Below, piece after piece: positions 1 to 10,404 of a DNA stretch of 64,000 nt (its first letter is position 1; each line of letters starts with the position of its first letter). This stretch comes from Siphonodentalium dalli (lineage: Eukaryota > Mollusca > Scaphopoda > Gadilida > Siphonodentaliidae): contig CP136061.1 of assembly GCA_032622095.1 (NCBI GenBank), positions 248,259,582 to 248,323,581 of the forward strand, read 5' to 3'. The position numbers and the translations under genes were made by a program. Below the pieces are notes generated by a model that saw only the letters and a program-made list of their open reading frames with translations, was not told the origin of the DNA and made no database searches.

Positions 1-703
1 GTATGGAAGTACTCAAATGTCATCCGTATAACTGGATCTAACTCGGGAATGTAATAATCGTCATATAGTGATCTACTGTAGGACAAGGCCCCTTGGGTAG
101 TCTATCATTTCCTCTAATCAGAGTTTTTTTTAACCTATGGGAACACTTCAGACCTGATGAAGTATTGATTTTAGTTAGTTTGAATCCTGTGCTGATTACC
201 ATCCGCTGGTTTGAAACATTTTTCATGCATATTATCTGTTTTTATACTTTTTTCTGTCACTCAATATTGATGTTTATTACTGCAATCTAAAAATTTGCAC
301 TTGTCTGAGGGCACCCTTGCGTACAATCTACTTCAAATTTGAAATTTCTGTTTTCTAAATTACTAATTAAGTATTTCTCAGCTATACATTATTTATAATC
401 AATGTTGTCGGGTATGTTGGAGTAAGGTGCAAGAGAACTTAAAAAGTGCAACGGTTCTCAGTATCGAATGGCTACAATCCTCTGCTCAAGCAGTTAATTT
501 GACAGAAAATTTTGTGTGACTATGCAAGTGAAAAACTGGACGGTCGAGTCTATAAATCAGAGTTGGAAGATATCATCAGTAGATGATTATTGTAAATTAT
601 GCTGGGCTATCTCTCTAACAATTAGTATCTATATTAGATGTCTTAAAAAGTAACAAAAAGAGATTAATTTCTCTGAGATAAATCCATATTTACATTGGAG
701 TAG
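1..703. other. Intron or upstream DNA, nothing recognised
   Basis: AT-rich sequence without a recognisable exon, RNA gene or repeat of the named families. It should lie in an intron of the adhesion gene, because the first exon in the window starts in phase 1 and encodes the last Ig domain. Confidence 0.5.
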
Positions 704-1038
704 TTAACCTCTTCGCTGCTATGACATCCGTATCTATTACGGACGTAAAAGTGCACACCGTGTGCTATATGGTCCGTAGGTACTACGGACCTACTTCAGC
801 ACACTAGAAGTAGGCCATTATATATAAATGGAACTCAGAGATTAGTGCATCGGAATAACTATCTCGACGTTTCAAACAGTTTATGATGTTCCACGATTGT
901 GAACGATAATAGCCTTTCAGCTGAGTCACTTTTATTGTTCTTTTGACATTCCCGCTATATTTTCCCATTGGAAAATGCCAATAACGTCAACAGCCCAGCA
1001 CACGACGTCATAACGTCATTTAGCAGCGAAGAGGTTAA
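704..1038. mobile_element. Family C TTAA MITE
   Basis: The element is bounded by TTAA, with ends TTAACCTCTTCGCTGCT and an inverted AGCAGCGAAGAGGTTAA, in the style of a non-autonomous piggyBac element. The interior carries several GACGT motifs. A second copy lies at 17753-18073. It shares its right TTAA with the family A element that follows. Confidence 0.8.
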
Positions 1039-1440
1039 CCCTTTACCCAACAAACCGGCCAAAACCGGCCAAATAAAGCTTCAACAGCCTAAAATATCTT
1101 CGGTCTGTCTCAATAGAACCATACAAATATGGATATCATTGGAACCGGCTCCTTGACCACATTGTGATAGTTACAGTTATGCCCTGTGCCAATGCATTCT
1201 CTTATATATGCGAGTCGACCATAGGTCGCCTCGCATATATAAGAGAATGCATTGGCCTAAAAAAAATCTTTTTTTAACACTTTTTTAAATAACCATTTTT
1301 TCTTACATTCTTTAACAATTTTATCATTTTTAATGTGTTAAGCCAATGCATTCTCTTATATATGCGAGGCGACCTATGGTCGACTCGCATATATAAGAGA
1401 ATGCATTGGCACAGGGCCCTTCTGTTGGGTAAAGGGTTAA
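1035..1440. mobile_element. Family A TTAA MITE, full length
   Basis: Family A runs from TTAACCCTTTACCCAACA to TTGGGTAAAGGGTTAA and is about 390-406 bp long. One arm carries a unique block with two AACCGGCCAAA-type repeats. The other part is a pair of 69 bp palindromes in opposite orientation, separated by an AT-rich spacer and bounded by CCCTGTGCC and GGCACAGGG. TTAA flanks and the CCCTTT end match piggyBac-type elements. No transposase is present. Confidence 0.85.
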
Positions 1441-1514
1441 AGGTGAATGCTACATTTGTCCATAACAGGCATACAGCCTTAGGGTGTGTTGTGGGTTTTT
1501 AGTGACCTGTTTTG

Positions 1515-1690
1515 CATTCTCTTAACTATTTGATGATTATATACTCTTTAACTTGGGGAAATGTTCAGATAATAATCGACAAAAGTTGCCATTTGTTGAA
1601 CTTATTTGAACATACCCTCCAAATGACTCAATAGGAATTATCAAAATACCCTTCTGAATCAAAAATACTATAATAGACCATTCCATTTTA
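1515..1690. mobile_element. Family T remnant
   Basis: Contains the AATGTTCAGATAATAA hairpin and the AATAGACCATTCC stretch that characterise family T, but has no clean TTAA ends. An old, eroded copy. Confidence 0.5.
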
Positions 1691-1693
1691 TTC

Positions 1694-1832
1694 TTAATCC
1701 TTTCATGATGACAGCTGCACTGGTGCAACATTAAAGATCCTGTGCCAGTGCATTCTCTTATAAGCGAGTCTCCATTGGCACTTTCCTGTGTTTTTGCAAC
1801 ATTTCAAGAAGCTCCAGTCATAGAAGGGTTGA
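1694..1832. mobile_element. Family B MITE, internally deleted
   Basis: Starts TTAATCCTTTCATGATGAC and ends with an inverted CCAGTCATAGAAGGGTT. Full copies are 250-275 bp with two palindromes; this one retains only part of the interior. Confidence 0.7.
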
Positions 1833-2000
1833 ATAATGGAATGGGAGAATATACTCAGAATAAAAGGATTAACCCCCACCCCGCTTCCCAAATGTTTTGA
1901 GCACATATTCTTACCCCCCCCCCCCCTCCTGTACTAGTATGTAACTGATACAGAACATGACTTTCATCTCCCGGAACTTGCCAGTGTAGTCAATCAGATT

Positions 2001-2180
2001 ATGCCAATGCATTCTCTTATATATGCGAGTTGACCATAGGTCGCCTCGCATATATAAGAGAATGCATTGGCCTAACAATTTTTTTTTTACAATTTTAATA
2101 ATTTATTCTTATATTCTTTAACAGACTTATTTTGTAGGTTTAGGGCCGATGAGATCGGCCCCTGGCACTCAAAGGGTTAA
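2001..2180. mobile_element. Family D MITE, left-truncated
   Basis: Carries the 69 bp palindrome and the family D right end (GGCCCCTGGCACTCAAAGGGTTAA, positions 2157-2180). The left end with GAGTGCCAGG is missing. It ends 65 bp before the Ig exon. Confidence 0.75.
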
Positions 2181-2245
2181 ACAAGTACAAGAAGATGAGA
2201 ATGAATCTTGCTGCTATTTGACCTTTACCATCTTTATATTTTCAG

Positions 2246-2548
2246 GCTATGTCCGCATTGAGAACCAAATGGAGAATAAGGAGGTTAATCTGGGCGACAT
2301 GGTCGAGTTCATCTGTAACCCCGTCCATTCCGTATTTAACTTCAAACAGGACCCGACGAAAATAAAAATAAAATGGCTCCATCGAGGAAACCCGATTAAC
2401 TTCAAACACTCCCAGCGATACAGTGTAAACAAGGAGCGAAATCGTCTGATGATTACAAAAGTGAGAGCAGAGGATGACGGCGTATACACATGTAAGGCGA
2501 TGGTCGACGCGGACATGGATATGACGAGCGCTCATCTTACTGTCCGAA
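2246..2548 (+). CDS. Nrg: Neuroglian/L1CAM-like exon: last Ig domain
   Basis: One 303 nt exon, phase 1 to phase 1, encodes a whole I-set Ig domain. The acceptor is TTTTCAG at 2239-2245 and the donor is GTGAGT at 2549-2554. Ig hallmarks are the first Cys in EFICNP, the core Trp in IKIKWLHRG, and the DDGVYTCKA motif with the second Cys. The spacing and the C-terminal LTVR followed by VPDPPV match Ig6 joined to FnIII-1 of the L1 family (from memory of Drosophila neuroglian). These proteins mediate homophilic adhesion of neurons and epithelia at the cell surface. The five preceding Ig domains and the signal peptide must lie upstream of the window. Confidence 0.9.
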
Positions 2549-2705
2549 GTGAGTAACTGGAATTCTTCTCAATATATACTCTACTTCTAGTTATCACCCG
2601 TAGTTATGTGGTCCATCAATAGAGTTATCACCTCTAGTTAAGTGGTCCCCAATAGAGTTATCACCCCGAGTTAAGTGATCCTGCTATGATGTTTCTGGGT
2701 CCTGC

Positions 2706-2835
2706 CAAGGCTGAAAATAGTGTGCCTGTCATTTGCAAAATGAGGGCCCCAGAGGGTAAATTTGGTGATGCTAGACTGATGTGTGGGATGGTGTCATTAA
2801 ATTCATGCAAATGACAGAAACTATTTGCAGACTTG
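2706..2835. mobile_element. Family H hAT-like MITE, short copy
   Basis: Runs from CAAGGCTGAAAATAGTGTGC to an inverted ATTTGCAGACTTG and retains the CCCCAGAGGGT block. The centre is deleted and the flanking 8-mers no longer match. Confidence 0.6.
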
Positions 2836-3678
2836 GGTATACTGCTGATTTAGATATGATGTTACAAACTCCATGCAGAGTTTATCTCCCTTGATGACTC
2901 CATACGACCACTGCCGTCAGCGACATTTTAGGAATCAGGGAGCTACTTAATGTGTTCTAGAGTCGGGGAGCGAGTACACCGTGGAATTGCTAAAGTGAAG
3001 GTAACTGAAGAATGACCTTCACCTGATACATGCGACACGTTATTAAAGGATGACATCGCATTTATTTGATTTGTACATAATATCTAAATAATTTTAAACT
3101 GGTGAATGAAATGGGGGAATGGATTTTTGTGAGCGGGAAATTTATTTAACTAGCTGCTGTAGTTCTGGGTTTTTCCAGATCAAAATTGGCTGTGGGATAG
3201 CCCCTGTCGTACACTTGGGATTTATTTTAAAAAGTAAACACATGACGTATGATTTTTCTTACATTTTCGTGATCAACTGGTGTCAATCTAGCTGGGTAAA
3301 CATCACTAGTATGGCTGCAGGCTTCAATTCAGTGAATTTTGCCGAAACGTTAACACTGGTCGCCTACGGGAAACCATTTAGTTCAGTGATTCCTTTACCC
3401 ACATTTTGTAGATTTCCGCGATATTAATATATATACACACGTTGCCCTGATCAAGCACACAAGATAACTAACAAAGTTTGTGTAATTTTGTTAATTAAGT
3501 TTGGAGTTTCCCAATGGAACCAAAGAACTATTTTGTGTAATATAGCGCTTTGGTTCTCAGGTTATTTGATCAATACAAATGCCTAAATGCCCATGGACCA
3601 AATAAAACACAAGATTGGCTGACGTTTTGCCAAGCAGTATGCAAAAGTCAACAACTGACTTGGAGAATGCATTTATTA
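2836..3678. other. Intron, nothing recognised
   Basis: Part of the first intron seen (2549-4002). An open frame at 3119-3427 has no recognisable domain and is probably chance. Confidence 0.5.
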
Positions 3679-3871
3679 TACAGTAATATTCTAAATAATC
3701 TACCCCTAAACCACAGCAGAATTATGGGAAATTCTTCAGGATTTAGTCAGAAATATGGCTTGTTGCCATTCATCGGAAAAATGGCAACAAGCCATATTTC
3801 TGACAAAATCCTGAAAAATTACCCACAATTCTGCTGTGGTTAAAGGGTCATATACTTTGGGCATTACTGTA
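3679..3871. mobile_element. Family P foldback MITE
   Basis: Family P copies are near-perfect palindromes of about 190-225 bp. They begin TA-CAGTAATGCCCTAAATAATC, contain CCACAGCAGAATTATGGG, GGATTTAGTCGGAAATATGG and a TTGCCATTCATCGGAAAG loop region, then repeat in inverse to CTG-TA. The TA flanks and CAGT ends resemble pogo/Tigger (Tc1-mariner group) non-autonomous elements. In this copy the ends are slightly diverged. Confidence 0.8.
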
Positions 3872-4002
3872 GAAAGGGTTAAGATTGCCTGGGTTATACA
3901 GTCTGGGTTATATCAGATTTCGTTGAAGCCTATTCTTCGACATTTGCGAAGATATTACCTCAGAGATCTTTCTGAATTTGATAACACTAATTTTTTTTTC
4001 AG

Positions 4003-4376
4003 CTGTGCCAGACCCTCCAGTCGATATACAGATCGTGAGATGTGCTATATCGGTAGAGATAGTGTGGACTCCTGGCAAAAATAACGGGGACCCTGTTATA
4101 GCATACAGGCTTCAGTTTAATTCGTCACATGACCCAAAACGGTGGTACGAGGATTATTATGATGAAATACCTGGTCACACACGCCGCGTGGAGAAACATT
4201 TACCCCCGTGGGGTAGCTACTCATTCCGAATGCTTGCGAGGAACAGTATCGGTGTGAGTGAGCCGAGTGTTCCGACTGAGACTCAGTGTACGTCTCCGCC
4301 TGAGCAGCCATATACCAACCCGGAGAACGTACGCACCATTACAAATACAAAAGGAAAACTCATTATAGAGTGGACG
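4003..4376 (+). CDS. Nrg: Neuroglian/L1CAM-like exon: FnIII-1 and start of FnIII-2
   Basis: The 374 nt exon starts in phase 1 after a poly-T tract and CAG (4000-4002). It ends in phase 0 before GTAAGT at 4377. The junction codon with the previous exon reads Thr. It encodes a complete FnIII domain starting VPDPPVDI, with the core Trp in VEIVWTPG, a possible N-glycosylation site NSS, and the conserved PWGSYSFRMLARNSIG strand ending before TSPPEQPY. The first strands of FnIII-2 follow and stop at IIEWT. The PWxxYxFR pattern and the PxNPxNV start of FnIII-2 are typical of L1/neuroglian proteins. A long exon spanning one and a third domains is notable, because FnIII-3 to FnIII-5 are each cut in two. 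Confidence 0.9.
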
Positions 4377-4429
4377 GTAAGTAAAAAAAATACAACAGTG
4401 ATATCCTCGGGAGACATGTGTGGTTGCCA

Positions 4430-4511
4430 TTAATCCTTCCATGACTGGTGCTTCCTGAAATTTTGCGAAAATAATGTGCCAATGCATTGCCTTATATAAA
4501 TGCGAGTTTGT
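4430..4511. mobile_element. Family B fragment (left end)
   Basis: TTAATCCTTCCATGACTGG followed by TTCCTGAAATTTTGCGAAAA and one arm of the palindrome, then unrelated sequence. It begins 53 bp after the donor of the preceding exon. Confidence 0.65.
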
Positions 4512-5360
4512 TATCATATTCAGACAATGCATGTAAGTTCAGAAAGCATCTTTAAACTATCTTGAGAACTTATTATCTAAGCCTTCCCACAAATGAATGA
4601 ATGGGAATCATTGGAGTCCATGTCAATTGTCATCAGCTTATAATACTTGCACATCCCTTCAAATAAAGAAAAGACCATTCCGATATATATTGTTGAACTG
4701 AATGGGAAAATCCATCGGAAGTCGAAGGGTTTATTGAAAAGTAAACTCGAAGTCCTTACTCATTGCGATAAGGAAGTCGGACATGGAGTGCATATATACA
4801 TACTAAGCTTCTGGGGTGCCGCATACGATAATGAAATTTTCTCACCAAGTCATTTGCATAATTATTGAGTTAAGTCATGCCACGGAAATCCCCCGGGGCT
4901 TACTTGAGGGCCAAAGGATAGCTAATCATGATTGGTCGGTTCTTGTCATGCGCCCTGGGCAACGATACTGTCAAAACATCAATATCGTGGTGCCCCTGAG
5001 GTTACAGTAGGGATAAGTGTAGAGTCATCAGGAAGTGGAAGGTATCTCCATTATAGAGATATCGTATATCATCAACGAGCCGGGATGAGTGGGTGGGGAT
5101 TGTATGTGTGTTATACATGCGTGTATGCAGTAATGTGGTAACATTGTGCTTTGAGCCTAGAGCACCATTGACAGGGCCCTGCATATCAAATCGCGGGTTT
5201 TTATTCTGAATCAAATCTCGAGTTGAATCTGGCAAAATATTGTGAATTGCATCAAATTTTTATAGGAATCAGTCCATCTACATCTATCTTGTCAAGAGTG
5301 ATTATATTTTCTCAAGATGCAGAATTTTGTCCGAGCATTACTACATTTTCTGGTCAATAT
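4512..5360. other. Intron, mostly unrecognised
   Basis: The 18.8 kb intron 4377-23212 continues here. A stretch near 5172-5235 (AGGGCCCTGC and TCAAATCTCGAGTTGAATC) resembles one end of the hAT-like family at 47768-48364. The rest is unassigned. Confidence 0.45.
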
Positions 5361-5556
5361 TTAACCCTTTCAGTGCCAAGTTCGATTTTTGTATCAACCC
5401 ATATTTACTTGATCATTTTTCAAATTTATTGATTATAATAATGTGATACATTGATGGAAAGAGCTCTTCCATCACATTATTATAATCAATAAATTTGAAA
5501 AATGATCAAGGAAATATGGGTTGATACAAAAACGGACCTGGCATTGAAAGGGTTAA
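5361..5556. mobile_element. Family D MITE with a different foldback core
   Basis: It has family D ends (TTAACCCTTTCAGTGCCAAG and inverted CTGGCATTGAAAGGGTTAA) on a 196 bp palindrome. The arms read ATTGATTATAATAATGTGAT rather than the CCAATGCATT palindrome found in the other D copies. It shows the same ends around an unrelated core. Confidence 0.8.
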
Positions 5557-7883
5557 TATAATGGTAACCTGCACACCTGCTATTGTGAGGTCCTTAGTCC
5601 CCGTGGGACAGCCCACATCTAGTTTTTTTTTGCCTCAAAATTTTTAAAGCATTTTCTATGACCAAGCTAATGCTAAGCTACTGGAATTGGTATATTTTTC
5701 TGTTAGGAAAATTTTCAACACCCCTCGAAATTAGGATAAATGTTCTACAGCAAATTTAATGGTGTGGCATGTTAGATTCCAAATGTTGCCATGGCATTGT
5801 CCAGGGTTTGCTTATTGCCGTGGTTACTTTCAAGGAATGGGACAATATAACAATGCTGTTTTACAGGCCTGCAAATTTGAGATGAATGACCGTTCAGATC
5901 GCCTGGAGGTTATCTAAAATGAAAATGCCGTGAATGAAAAACAGGTCGCACCAAAGTTTTATGTTGGTCTCGCGATATTCATACCTTACTGTTTGCTCAA
6001 TCAAGTCCCAAAATGAGACATTCAAATTATTACATAGTATTTCAATGAGTTGCCCATCTGTAGTTAATAATACCAGTTGTAGTGATTATAACAGTTTGTG
6101 TAACTCTTCTGCAAACCAGGCGAACGAAAAATAGGTTACACATAATTTTGAAACCTGCAGGCCTGAGATATGTTGGTCCTTTCTATGAAGTCTGAAAGGG
6201 TACTTTGTGCTTCCCTTTGGGAGAGGGCAGTGTGTGCATGTGCCCCATCTCCCCTGCCCCGCCACCCCTGGTTCTTCTCTGGAGTTCATACTTGGTTCTT
6301 TGACAAGTTTATACAACTTAGAAACAGACTGATAAATGTCGCATTGATCTATGGTGCTATCTGTTGTGGGCGCTGTCTTCTGTAAAAACCTGCAGGACAC
6401 ATCGATCTGTGATAGGATCTCAACTTAATGCCATCAACCATGAGATCTATGGCAGGAAGAAGCCGGTGTCAGAGCAATGAGACAGATCTGTTATCGCATT
6501 TGGCTGAATATATCTTCTCTAAGGATATGTCTGTCTTCCAGCTTGGATGACGGCTCTGTTGATGTGGCTCCTCATCTAATAGAATCTCAATTGATCTCTA
6601 GTAGTCAGGGCTTTTCTTCCTCTTTCCATATTGGGATAAGATTGGCTGTGTGTCTTTTATTGAGCTGGGGGGTGGGGGTGGTAGACATGTTTAATTTCCC
6701 AATTTAGGCAGGAGTCTCCTGAAAACCCAGACCTATATCCCATACTCATGATCACAAAACCGTTTCTCCCATTCAGTAAAAAATGAAAGACAAATGTATA
6801 CACTCAACAAATGCAGCTAACTGCATACAATAGGTAATTATTCTCCACCCGGCTATCCAAAGCTTAATTCATGACACCTCTCATTCAATTAAATTAGCAT
6901 TAGCACAAAGAAAGCAGGTGATTATCATTTTCCTGACCACAGCATTATCATTTTTTATTTTCACCAAAGTTGTGAAAAGAAGTGACGTCTTCTCATGTAA
7001 TAACAGAACGAACCAGCTGGATGAAGAACCCTAGAGAAAATACTGAGCAAAATTTCAGTACTGATTTCACCAAAACAACACCAAAATATTTTAGACAAAA
7101 TAATTTCTAAATTTCATTGAAATTCTACTGAAATTTCACAATTATTTCACTGATTATTTTGACTAAAATTTTCACTGAAATTCTGGCAAAATTTCATAAA
7201 AATTTCACAATTATTTTGACCTCAATTTTCACTGAAGACATTATCACAGTGGGATTATATCTGCATTTGCTTTCATCAGGAATGAGGTGGTGTAAATGAC
7301 AATTTCTACCTTTATGGATGGCAGTTATTTGCTGATAATTTGAGTAAAACTAGAAAGATTTATGTTATAAAAAGTCTCCCAAGCCAGTTTTTTCAAATTC
7401 AGAAGATCAATCTCCCAAAATCGGCACGCAGAGGTAAACATGTCTGGTTGTGGGGGGGGGGGGGGGGGGGGGGTATTATCACCTTGAAGCATCACCAAGG
7501 AACTAACTTTATGACTATTTAACAAGTATGAAGAAGATATTGTTTCAGTTTTATAGGCTAATGAAGGAATGGAAAATTCATGTCGTAACGTCAGTTACTC
7601 GTGGAATTGCTCAAATTGACTGTTAGAAATGTTTTTATGGAATCTCTACATTAGCAATGACTTTTTCTAAAGCGGCTTTACATGAAGCTTGTGAAAGAAG
7701 AATCCTGTGGCCTGCTCTGTTACAAATATGGAGAAAATTCTTTAAATTCCAATAGCCAGTGTGTATATATTTATATTTAGAAGAAAATTGTTGACAATTT
7801 TCGTCTGTTGTTGTGAGTACTTTAGATGTATATATCAGCTAATCATCTTACATGCATCTAATGGAGTCATTAACTAGTGGACC
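5557..7883. other. Intron, unassigned, low-complexity parts
   Basis: No exon with good splice borders and domain similarity was found. 7040-7250 is A/T-rich with repeated AATTTCAC and TGAAATT words. A run of 22 G lies at 7452-7473. Confidence 0.45.
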
Positions 7884-8134
7884 TTAACCCTTTACCCAAC
7901 AGAAGGGCCTGTGCCAATGCATTCTCTTATATATGCGAGGCGACCTATGGTCGACTCGCATATATAAGAGAATACATTGGCACAGGGCATAACTGTAACT
8001 ATCACAATGTGGTCAAGGAGACGGTTCCAATGATATCCATATTTGTATGGTTCTATTGAGACAGACCGAAGATATTTTAGGCTGTTGAAGCTTTATTTGG
8101 GCGGTTTTGGCCGGTTTGTTGGGTAAAGGGTTAA
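7884..8134. mobile_element. Family A MITE with a single palindrome
   Basis: It has both family A ends and the unique GGTTCCAATGATATCCATA block. Only one 69 bp palindrome is present, so it is 251 bp against about 400 bp. It is the first member of the abutting TTAA array. Confidence 0.85.
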
Positions 8135-8332
8135 TAGGTCGCCTCGCATATATAAGAGAATGCATTGGCCTAAAAAAAATCTTTTTTTAACACTTTTTAC
8201 CATTTTTTCTTACATTCTTTAACAATTTTATAATTTTTAATGTGTTAAGCCAATGCATTCTCTTATATAGGTCGCCTCGCATATATACGAGAATGCATTG
8301 GCACAGGGCCGTTCTGTTGGGTAAAGGGTTAA
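8131..8332. mobile_element. Family A MITE, left-truncated
   Basis: Starts inside the first palindrome immediately after TTAATAGG and keeps the spacer, second palindrome and right end GGGTAAAGGGTTAA. It shares TTAA with both neighbours. Confidence 0.75.
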
Positions 8333-8788
8333 ATACCCAAATAATGAGTAGTTCCCCTAGGAATTGTTCAGATATTAAGTTCAACTAACAACCATATCTA
8401 AACATTTCCCACCAATTAATATGAATTCTTCCAAGCCTTGAAATAGTGTGCCTGTCATTTGCAGAATGAGGTCCCCAGAGGGTGAATTTAGTGATGCTAC
8501 CCCGCATAGCGGGCTAGCATCACCAAATTCACCCTCTGAGGACCTCATTCTGCTTACACCTCAGCAAAATGAGGTTCCCAGAGGGTGAATTTGGTGATGC
8601 TAGCCCACTATGTGGGGTAGCATCACTAAATTCACCCTCGGGGAACCTCATTCTGCAAATGACAGGCACACTATTTCAAGGCTTGGAAGAATTCATATTA
8701 ATTGGAGGGAAATGTTTAGATATGGTTGTTAGTTGAACTTAATATCTGAACAATTCCTAGGGGAACTACTCATTATATGGGTATTTAA
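8329..8788. mobile_element. 460 bp palindrome: T-like arms around family H
   Basis: Near-perfect inverted repeat bounded by TTAA on both sides. The outer arms carry family T words (GAGTAGTTCCCCTAGGAA, TTCAGATATTAAGTTCAAC). The inner part is family H, 8432-8685. The 8-mers beside H are AATTCTTC and GAAGAATT, reverse complements and not direct repeats, so H and its left flank were duplicated in inverse. Confidence 0.8.
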
Positions 8789-9135
8789 CCCTTTGGAGAG
8801 TATCTATAACGTCATATACATGACGTCATGAGTAAATTTAACGTCAACGTCATACTCATAGCAAAATAATTATTAACAAGTTTGGGTCAAAAGTGTCCAA
8901 TAATTCGTTTTAATTTATGTGCATTTTTTGTTAACATGTGTTATTATAATCATTTGTACTTATACATTCGGGACATTATATTAATCAAAATAAGTCCTAC
9001 ACAAATCATTTATAAATCATATGATTTATTGAAGTTATGTCTACATAAAATAACACTTCCTGAAACGACATATATGTCGTTCTACTCCTCATCCGATAAA
9101 CGACATATACGTCGTTCTACTCGCCAAAGGGTTAA
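8785..9135. mobile_element. Family E TTAA MITE
   Basis: Ends are TTAACCCTTTGG and inverted CCAAAGGGTTAA. The interior has repeated CGTCAT and TACGTCGTTCTACTC motifs, including TGACGTCA at 8821-8828. Only one copy was seen in the window. Confidence 0.75.
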
Positions 9136-9140
9136 GTAAA

Positions 9141-9351
9141 CATTAAAGATCCTGTGCCAGTGCATTCTCTAATATATTCGAGTCTCCAATAGGGAGATTG
9201 CACTGGCTTACAAGTGCAAGGTAAATATTGTTAGGCCAATATATTCTCTTATATATGTGAGGATCCCCATGGGAGACTCACATATATAAGGGAATACATT
9301 GGCACAGGGTTTTCGCAACATTTTAGGAAGCTCCAGTCATGGAACGGTTAA
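9141..9351. mobile_element. Family B MITE, left-truncated
   Basis: Begins at the internal CATTAAAGATCCTGTGCC of family B and runs to the other end, GGAAGCTCCAGTCATGGAACGGTTAA (9326-9351). It shares the last TTAA with the next family A copy. Confidence 0.75.
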
Positions 9352-9738
9352 CCCTTTACCCAACAGAAGGGCCCTGTGCCAATGCATTCTCTTATATATG
9401 CGAGTCGACCATAGGTCGCCTCGCATATATAAGAGAATGCATTGGCTTAACACATTAAAAATTATAAAATTGTTTAAAGAATGTAAGAAAAAATGGTAAA
9501 AAAATATTTTTTTTAGGCCAATGCATTCTCTTATATATGCGAGGCGACCTATGGTCGACTCGCATATATAAGAGAATGCATTGGCACAGGGCATAACTGT
9601 AACTATCACAATGTGGTCAAGGAGCCGGTTCCAATGATATCCATATTTGTATGGTTCTATTGAGACAGACCGAAGATATTTTAGGCTGTTGAAGCTTTAT
9701 TTGGCCGGTTTTGGCCGGTTTGTTGGGTAAAGGGTTAA
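9348..9738. mobile_element. Family A MITE, full length
   Basis: Complete 391 bp copy. Palindrome 1 is at 9378-9446 and its inverted counterpart lies at about 9513-9581, separated by an AT-rich spacer. The centre of palindrome 1 reads CGAGTCGACC-ATA-GGTCGCCTCG, so one base pair is unmatched. Palindrome 2 carries the same mismatch in inverse. Confidence 0.9.
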
Positions 9739-10126
9739 AGATAATGTTACTGTACATGGAGTAAAATTAAAGCAGGAGCAACTTTGATTGGGAAGTTTTT
9801 TTTAATTAATTCAAACAGGTTTGAAGAATTTTAACTTTTGTTGAGTGGGTTATTTATTCAGATTGAGTTTAGCAATATTGGCTCCCGGTGAAGAAAATAG
9901 GAGGCTGCCATTCCCAGCAATTACTCTTTGTCCAACTGCTGATAAACGACTCTCCATTCCCAAGTCTTCATTAAATATTCATATATAATTACAGAAGGAG
10001 AAAATAGTGTCCCAGGCAGAAGTTAGTGTCCTGGGCAGAATTAATGTGTGGGCAGGGGAGGACCAGAAATGGGAGAAAGGCCAGCTGGAAAGGCTGGCAA
10101 AATTTATGGGCAGGAAAGTTAACCAA

Positions 10127-10404
10127 TTAACCTTTCTATACTGAATGGATTATCCCACTCAATTATTGAAAGTATATATTGGAATAGTCTATTATTCATT
10201 CGGAAGGGTATCCAGGATAAATTAGCAGACAGCAGTCAGACAAAAAGATAATACAAGTGCTAGTGCTGTAGGATTCATTTCGTTGGTGGGAAATGTTCAG
10301 ATAATAAGTTCAACAAACGGCCTATTGTCGTTTGTTGAATCTATTATCTGAACATTTCTTAAGGGAACTAATCGTCAATGAGTGTTTAGTATAGAAAGGG
10401 TTAA
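10127..10404. mobile_element. Family T TTAA MITE
   Basis: Family T: TTAACC(C)TTTCTATACT to inverted AGTATAGAAAGGGTTAA. It has an internal hairpin of AAATGTTCAGATAATAAGTT and a conserved GGAATAGTCTATTATTCATT block. This copy is about 278 bp. Confidence 0.8.

Noticed and set aside
4740-5140. Several overlapping open frames that might be an exon
   Set aside because: No acceptor and donor pair gives a phase-0 exon with FnIII similarity, and the FnIII-2 domain is already completed by 23213-23444.
7452-7473. A run of 22 G as a G-quadruplex regulatory element
   Set aside because: It is a simple mononucleotide run. Its length is unreliable in assemblies and no regulatory context is visible.
9348-9738. 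The palindrome as a bidirectional promoter (CCAAT and TATATAAG in both directions)
   Set aside because: The boxes are a by-product of the palindrome arm, and nothing links them to a transcript start.
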